DNA of 17,707 bases, from the NCBI GenBank assembly GCA_964445305.1, contig CAYUKK010000131.1:1-17707 (forward strand), read 5' to 3'. The notes under the pieces are model-generated. The model saw nothing but the letters and a program-made list of their open reading frames with translations, was not told where the DNA came from and did no database searches. Of the stretch, positions 14,843 to 17,707 are shown piece after piece (within the stretch, counting starts at the first letter, position 1; each line of letters opens with the position of its first letter). Position numbers and translations under genes: made by a program. Source of the stretch: CAYUKK01 sp964445305. GTDB taxonomy: Bacteria; Acidobacteriota; Aminicenantia; Aminicenantales; UBA8522.

Positions 14843-16489
14843 ATGGAAAACACTATATCCCAACTTAGTGACAGAATAAGGCAATGGTCTGGAGCAGCGT
14901 TCCTGGCCTTTCTCTCCCTCGTCCTCGCTTCCTCCCTGGAGGGAAGGCTCCGTTTCATCGGCCCCAACCCCTATTACTCTTTTCTCACCTTTCCCCAAGA
15001 TTCCTGGCTTTTTCCGGTGAGGTCGAGCTTTTCTTTCCTTTATTGGAGGACACGGGGATGGATGGGGCATCTGGATGTGCCCGAGGTTTCGCCGAGTCCC
15101 ACCTACGTGAACACCGAGGAGTCGGTCGAGGGGAATTTGGCTGCGGGGGCGGAGGCTCGGGCCGGTTTTAAGGGAAGCTGGCTTTCGCCCGAGGTCATGG
15201 CCGTTCCTCTCGTTTTCCAATTCAAATCCATCCGCCTCTTGCCCCTGGTCTCAGCCAAACTCGATAGTTTTACCCTCCGCTCCTCTGGCCAGGCCGTTCC
15301 TTCCGAAACGCCGGCCGCGGTCATCCCGTTCTCCTCCGAGCTCCGCCAAAAAAATAGAGAATTTTCCTTGGGTTTTCTTGCCTCTTTAACCCTCAAGGGC
15401 AGCCCTTGGGGAATCATTGTCAGCTATAAGTCCTTCCGCGAAGGAAGACCAAGCGGCTTTCTCCACTATGTCAAGGATGGCCAGGAGTGGCGGCTCAATC
15501 GGTTTAACTGGGGCTGGTCGACGGTGCAGGGGTGTAATCACATTTTTGGGATGAAGACCAACATCGACGCCTTCTGGCAAGATGCGTACACGCAGTCGAA
15601 GTCGTCTCAGCTCGATATTGTCCTGGGTGGAGATGTCCGGGCGCATAAGCTCGGATTTCGCTGGCGCCGAGTCGAGGAATATGGGGATGAGTACAGGTAT
15701 TCTTCGGCTCGCAATGCATATGTGGAAAATCCCTATCAGAGAAAGACTGGCAAGACCATGCTCCGCTCGTCCAATTTGTTTAAGATACTCGACTTCGCCA
15801 ACGCTGACTTTCTGCTGTGCGTCGTGGGGGAAGGCGATTTCCTTAAACAACGTTATCTGGCCGAGGGAACGGAGCTTCTCGATTTCTACCGAGAAAACGC
15901 TTATGCCCTCGAACTTCTACCTGTGCTCCACTTCCACCTGGATAGTGGCGGCTTTTTCCGCTTTGGCACTTCGGCCAGCTTTTTCCGGAAGGATTATCGC
16001 TACAGGGAGATATGGGGGAAGCAGGAGGTCTACTCTCCCAGTTGGGCTAATTTCGGATGGGAAACGAGCTGGGAACGCTCAAGCTACGGAGATGGTTTCA
16101 CGTTCATCAATTTTACCGAGGCCGACTTGGAGCTTCCCCTCCTCGAGGGAGCTGGTTTGATGGCCAGCCTGGATATCTGGAGTCATCAAGTATTTTCCTG
16201 GACAACAAGGTTCTACGGAACCAACGTGGCCAGTGGCGGAGTCTATCAATTCGTGAAGAATGCCCAAAGGCGAAACTTTCTGCGGGAATCCTGGTTCGGC
16301 GGCACTTTCGGCTTGGTCGTCGGCCAAAGGGTGTCCCTCGGGCTCTTCCTCGACCTCCCTGTTTACTATGACAAGTACGTCACCACTGCGCTTGAAAGAG
16401 AAGGCGCTCGCTTCGAGGGGAGGACAAACGCCCAGCCGGCCATCCGCAAACCGGTATCCCTCTGGGCGTTATTCATCATGAAGTGGTAG
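14843..16489 (+). CDS. Outer-membrane beta-barrel protein of unknown function
   Basis: A 548-residue exported protein. The N-terminus has a charged stretch (about 1-14) and a hydrophobic core AAFLAFLSLVLASSLEG (18-34), a slightly long signal peptide. The rest is a regular succession of aromatic-rich amphipathic strands (for example FSFLYWRTRGWMGHLDV, SLGFLASLTLKG, LGFRWRRVEEYG, FFRFGTSASFF, LGLFLDLPVYYD) with polar loops. It ends in LWALFIMKW; a terminal aromatic residue on a final strand is the classical signal for BAM-dependent insertion of outer-membrane barrels. No named family is recognised. An extended -10 promoter and palindrome lie upstream (14766-14784). GGGAG lies 10 nt before the ATG. 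It converges with the cysteine-cluster gene with a 14 bp gap. Confidence 0.72.
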   Translation: MENTISQLSDRIRQWSGAAFLAFLSLVLASSLEGRLRFIGPNPYYSFLTFPQDSWLFPVRSSFSFLYWRTRGWMGHLDVPEVSPSPTYVNTEESVEGNLAAGAEARAGFKGSWLSPEVMAVPLVFQFKSIRLLPLVSAKLDSFTLRSSGQAVPSETPAAVIPFSSELRQKNREFSLGFLASLTLKGSPWGIIVSYKSFREGRPSGFLHYVKDGQEWRLNRFNWGWSTVQGCNHIFGMKTNIDAFWQDAYTQSKSSQLDIVLGGDVRAHKLGFRWRRVEEYGDEYRYSSARNAYVENPYQRKTGKTMLRSSNLFKILDFANADFLLCVVGEGDFLKQRYLAEGTELLDFYRENAYALELLPVLHFHLDSGGFFRFGTSASFFRKDYRYREIWGKQEVYSPSWANFGWETSWERSSYGDGFTFINFTEADLELPLLEGAGLMASLDIWSHQVFSWTTRFYGTNVASGGVYQFVKNAQRRNFLRESWFGGTFGLVVGQRVSLGLFLDLPVYYDKYVTTALEREGARFEGRTNAQPAIRKPVSLWALFIMKW

Positions 16490-16503
16490 CGAACCCTTTT
16501 TAT

Positions 16504-16971
16504 TCAATCGGCACTTTTCCAGCTGGCTCGGTGGGCCCGAAGATAAGGCAGGGCAGCTTGGGAACTGAGGTAGGAAGTCACTGTTCCTTCCTCACCCAGA
16601 AGTCCGAGGCAATCCGGATGAAGCGGCATGAGGCCGAAGAGTTCCTGGCCATGGCCATCCACAAGCAGGCCGAGCGGAAAGAGCCGACAGACCAGAGGCC
16701 TGTCGGCGTAGACACTACATCCCTCCGGCTGAAGGAAAATACAGTTTCCGTCTTCCTTTCGACGAAGGATGGGCTTTTCCTTTTCAACGCACTGGAAGAA
16801 GAATTCCTCTACGGTCAGGTTGAGACGACGGGCGAGACGCCGTACCTCGTACGATGAAACAGCGATGTCCTTGTTGCGGCAGCAGGCGCCGCAAGCCTGA
16901 CATTTGAAGGAGAAAGAGCTTTCCCTCCTCAGGTTGAAACGGAGCGAAGCGGGAAAGGCGCTTTCATCCAT
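16504..16971 (-). CDS. YkgJ-type cysteine cluster protein (UPF0153 / CxxCxxCC)
   Basis: A 155-residue cytosolic protein. It has the signature FKCQACGACC at 22-31 (Cys24, Cys27, Cys30, Cys31), then CIFLQPEGCSVYADRPLVCRLFP (from Cys77; Cys85 and Cys95), the standard second block of this family, and a later Cys121. The cysteines are expected to bind metal, zinc or an Fe-S cluster; the cellular function is not established. The length fits the shorter members. ATG 16971 has GAGG 8-9 nt upstream. Apparently monocistronic, with a weak promoter overlapping an inverted repeat at 16985-17000. Family secure, function unknown. Confidence 0.9.
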   Translation of the reverse strand: MDESAFPASLRFNLRRESSFSFKCQACGACCRNKDIAVSSYEVRRLARRLNLTVEEFFFQCVEKEKPILRRKEDGNCIFLQPEGCSVYADRPLVCRLFPLGLLVDGHGQELFGLMPLHPDCLGLLGEEGTVTSYLSSQAALPYLRAHRASWKSAD

Positions 16972-16984
16972 CTTTTCGCCTCAG

Positions 16985-17021
16985 GGTTATGGATATAACC
17001 GAAAGGAGGGAGAGAAATCAA
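16985..17021 (-). promoter_or_regulatory. Inverted repeat and weak promoter upstream of the cysteine-cluster gene
   Basis: GGTTAT, GGAT, ATAACC (16985-17000) is an inverted repeat with perfect 6 bp arms. On the minus strand TTGATT (17021-17016) and TATATC (16997-16992) are 18 nt apart, with the -10 inside the repeat. The repeat could be an operator; the promoter match is modest. Confidence 0.35.
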
Positions 17022-17046
17022 CAGTTTTCGCCAGAATTCCATTGGT

Positions 17047-17090
17047 AGTAGCAAATGTTTAGGGGGGCGCGAATAATGTATCTGGGATCA
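17047..17090 (+). repeat. Dispersed 44 bp repeat, copy B (intergenic)
   Basis: It starts AGTAGCAAATGTTTAGG and ends ATGTATCTGGGATCA; about 40 of 44 positions equal copy A. An extra G and an in-phase TAA mean it does not keep the frame that copy A has in the methyltransferase. It lies between the cysteine-cluster gene and the hairpin-rich region. Confidence 0.75.
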
Positions 17091-17277
17091 TGAGGTGACC
17101 CCCTAACGCTTTGCTGCTCTGGAACTCCAAGCCGAATTTGTCGATAGAGAATTATCATCAAGCGAAGGTGCTTGATATTGTAACAAATTATCACGATAGC
17201 GAGTGCACCCGAGGGGTGGCGTGGTTCGGGGGCCGACCTTACCCGAGGCGCTGACCATTTTTCCCCTCCGGCCTGCT
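17091..17277. other. Intergenic sequence without a gene, between repeat B and the nested inverted repeat
   Basis: Apart from the 7 bp hairpin at 17157-17176 and a small CACCC-GAG-GGGTG stem (about 17206-17218), nothing recognisable is seen. The open frame on the minus strand lacks a domain, a ribosome site and coding-like composition. Confidence 0.5.
17157..17176. repeat. Hairpin in the right-hand non-coding region
   Basis: ATCAAGC, GAAGGT, GCTTGAT: perfect 7 bp arms. The short direct repeat AATTATCA occurs at the left of this hairpin and again about 37 bp downstream. Function not apparent. Confidence 0.4.
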
Positions 17278-17372
17278 CGAAAGACGCCCACTTTTTCTCA
17301 GGCCCCCTTTGATTATTCAAAGGGGGTAGGCGGATTTAATGGCTAAGAAAGAATTTTTGGGGGCGTCTTTCG
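17278..17372. repeat. Nested inverted repeat, 95 bp (12 bp outer arms, 10 bp inner hairpin)
   Basis: Outer arms CGAAAGACGCCC (17278-17289) and GGGCGTCTTTCG (17361-17372) are perfect complements. Between them, CCCCCTTTGA (17303-17312) and TCAAAGGGGG (17317-17326) form a perfect 10 bp stem with a TTAT loop. The layout resembles a small element with terminal inverted repeats or a folded RNA. No target-site duplication flanks it, and no T-run follows the inner stem. Confidence 0.6.
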
Positions 17373-17674
17373 TGGAGAGGGGTAGGGGTGGTTAATACAT
17401 AAAAAAAAGCTTTCGATAGCGTCTCGGAACGCCGACCCGAGCGTTTGATGCCAAGGGGGAACAGGCGAGGGGTTTGGGTGAGAAAGCCCGTCGAAGCCTG
17501 AGCGGGCACGGTTTCTCGAGCCAAACGAGAGAAGAGCGAAGGCTGAGTCGGAGCGAGTTTCCTCGCCGGGGAAACGAGCGGGCTTCGCAATCCCAACCCC
17601 GAGCCTGGCCGAGAGTGAACCACGACAGGACCCGTCGGGTGCTTTGATCGGCAAATTTAGGTCCATACGAAGGC
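17373..17674. other. Hairpin-rich region without a convincing gene
   Basis: No reading frame here shows a recognisable domain or start signal. Nested stems are visible: GAGAAA-GCCCG with CGGGC and TTTCTC (17480-17517); an alternative TCTCG/CGAGA pairing (17513-17530) that would exclude the first; GCGAAG with CTTCGC enclosing GTTTCC/GGAAAC (17536-17588); and GCCGA/TCGGC enclosing ACCCG-T-CGGGT (17608-17652). Could be a structured RNA or a repeat-derived sequence; identity unknown. Confidence 0.4.
17401..17441 (-). terminator. Weak candidate intrinsic terminator on the minus strand
   Basis: On the minus strand a five-pair hairpin (CTCGG/CCGAG, 17441-17423) is followed after 14 nt by a run of eight T (17408-17401). 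The stem is short and the gap too long for a textbook terminator, but it is the only long T-run in the region. Confidence 0.2.
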
Positions 17675-17703
17675 TTTACCTTTGGGGTGTCGACGGATAT
17701 AAT
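17675..17703 (+). promoter_or_regulatory. Rightward promoter at the window edge
   Basis: TTTACC (17675-17680), 17 nt spacer, perfect TATAAT (17698-17703). Transcription would begin at about 17710, outside the window, so the gene it drives cannot be seen. Confidence 0.55.
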
Positions 17704-17707
17704 AATA

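Noticed and set aside
17018..17320. Minus-strand open frame of 100 codons
   Set aside because: It runs through repeat copy B and the hairpins, has no recognisable motif, and lacks a ribosome site.
17343..17666. Minus-strand open frame of 107 codons in the right-hand region
   Set aside because: No domain, no ribosome site, low-complexity content and complete overlap with inverted repeats; more likely a chance opening in a GC-rich repeat-like sequence.
1..17707. CRISPR arrays, tRNA or rRNA genes, transposases
   Set aside because: No regularly spaced repeats, no tRNA or rRNA hallmark sequences and no transposase or phage genes were recognised on either strand by eye; the only recombinase looks like housekeeping Xer.

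Overview
The window reads as a gene-dense stretch of a diderm (Gram-negative-type) bacterial chromosome of moderately high GC. Two proteins look like outer-membrane beta-barrels, one operon encodes a TolC/adaptor/RND tripartite pump, and several products carry signal peptides. The mix (baeRF-type release-factor homologue, AMMECR1 protein, degenerate JAB/MPN protein, many secreted proteins without recognisable family) would fit the Acidobacteriota/Aminicenantota side of the tree. That placement is inference from gene content; no rRNA or other phylogenetic marker is present.

Layout. 1-630 (+) is the 3' end of an outer-membrane protein cut by the window edge. 701-3533 (-) is a three-gene set transcribed leftward: degenerate JAB/MPN-like protein, AMMECR1 protein, secreted subtilisin-like S8 protease. 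3688-4599 (-) is a SAM methyltransferase. Divergent from it, 4703-6222 (+) holds a glyoxalase-II-like metallo-beta-lactamase hydrolase overlapping a XerD-type tyrosine recombinase. 6229-6942 (-) is an unknown secreted protein, divergent from the operon at 7079-13346 (+): TetR regulator, TolC-family channel, membrane-fusion adaptor, RND permease. 13436-14575 (-) is a bacterial eRF1-like protein (baeRF family). 14843-16489 (+) is an outer-membrane barrel of unknown function. 16504-16971 (-) is a YkgJ-type cysteine-cluster protein. 16972-17707 has no convincing gene but many inverted repeats, one copy of a 43-44 bp dispersed repeat, and an outward-facing promoter at the window edge.

How the parts work together. 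The clearest functional unit is the self-regulated efflux operon: a strong sigma70-type promoter, a perfect palindrome at the expected transcription start, and four tightly packed genes (two ATGA overlaps, one abutting junction) in the order regulator, outer channel, adaptor, pump. The divergent secreted-protein gene shares the control region. Two leftward genes (3533 and 4599) have a TATAAT box exactly 7 nt from ATG, suggesting leaderless mRNAs, while operon-internal genes use Shine-Dalgarno sites.

Most notable non-genic signals: the 43-44 bp repeat present in opposite orientations at 3717-3759 and 17047-17090, the first copy forming part of the methyltransferase's C-terminal tail; and a hairpin-dense block at about 17278-17652, including a nested inverted repeat with 12 bp outer arms and a perfect 10 bp inner stem.
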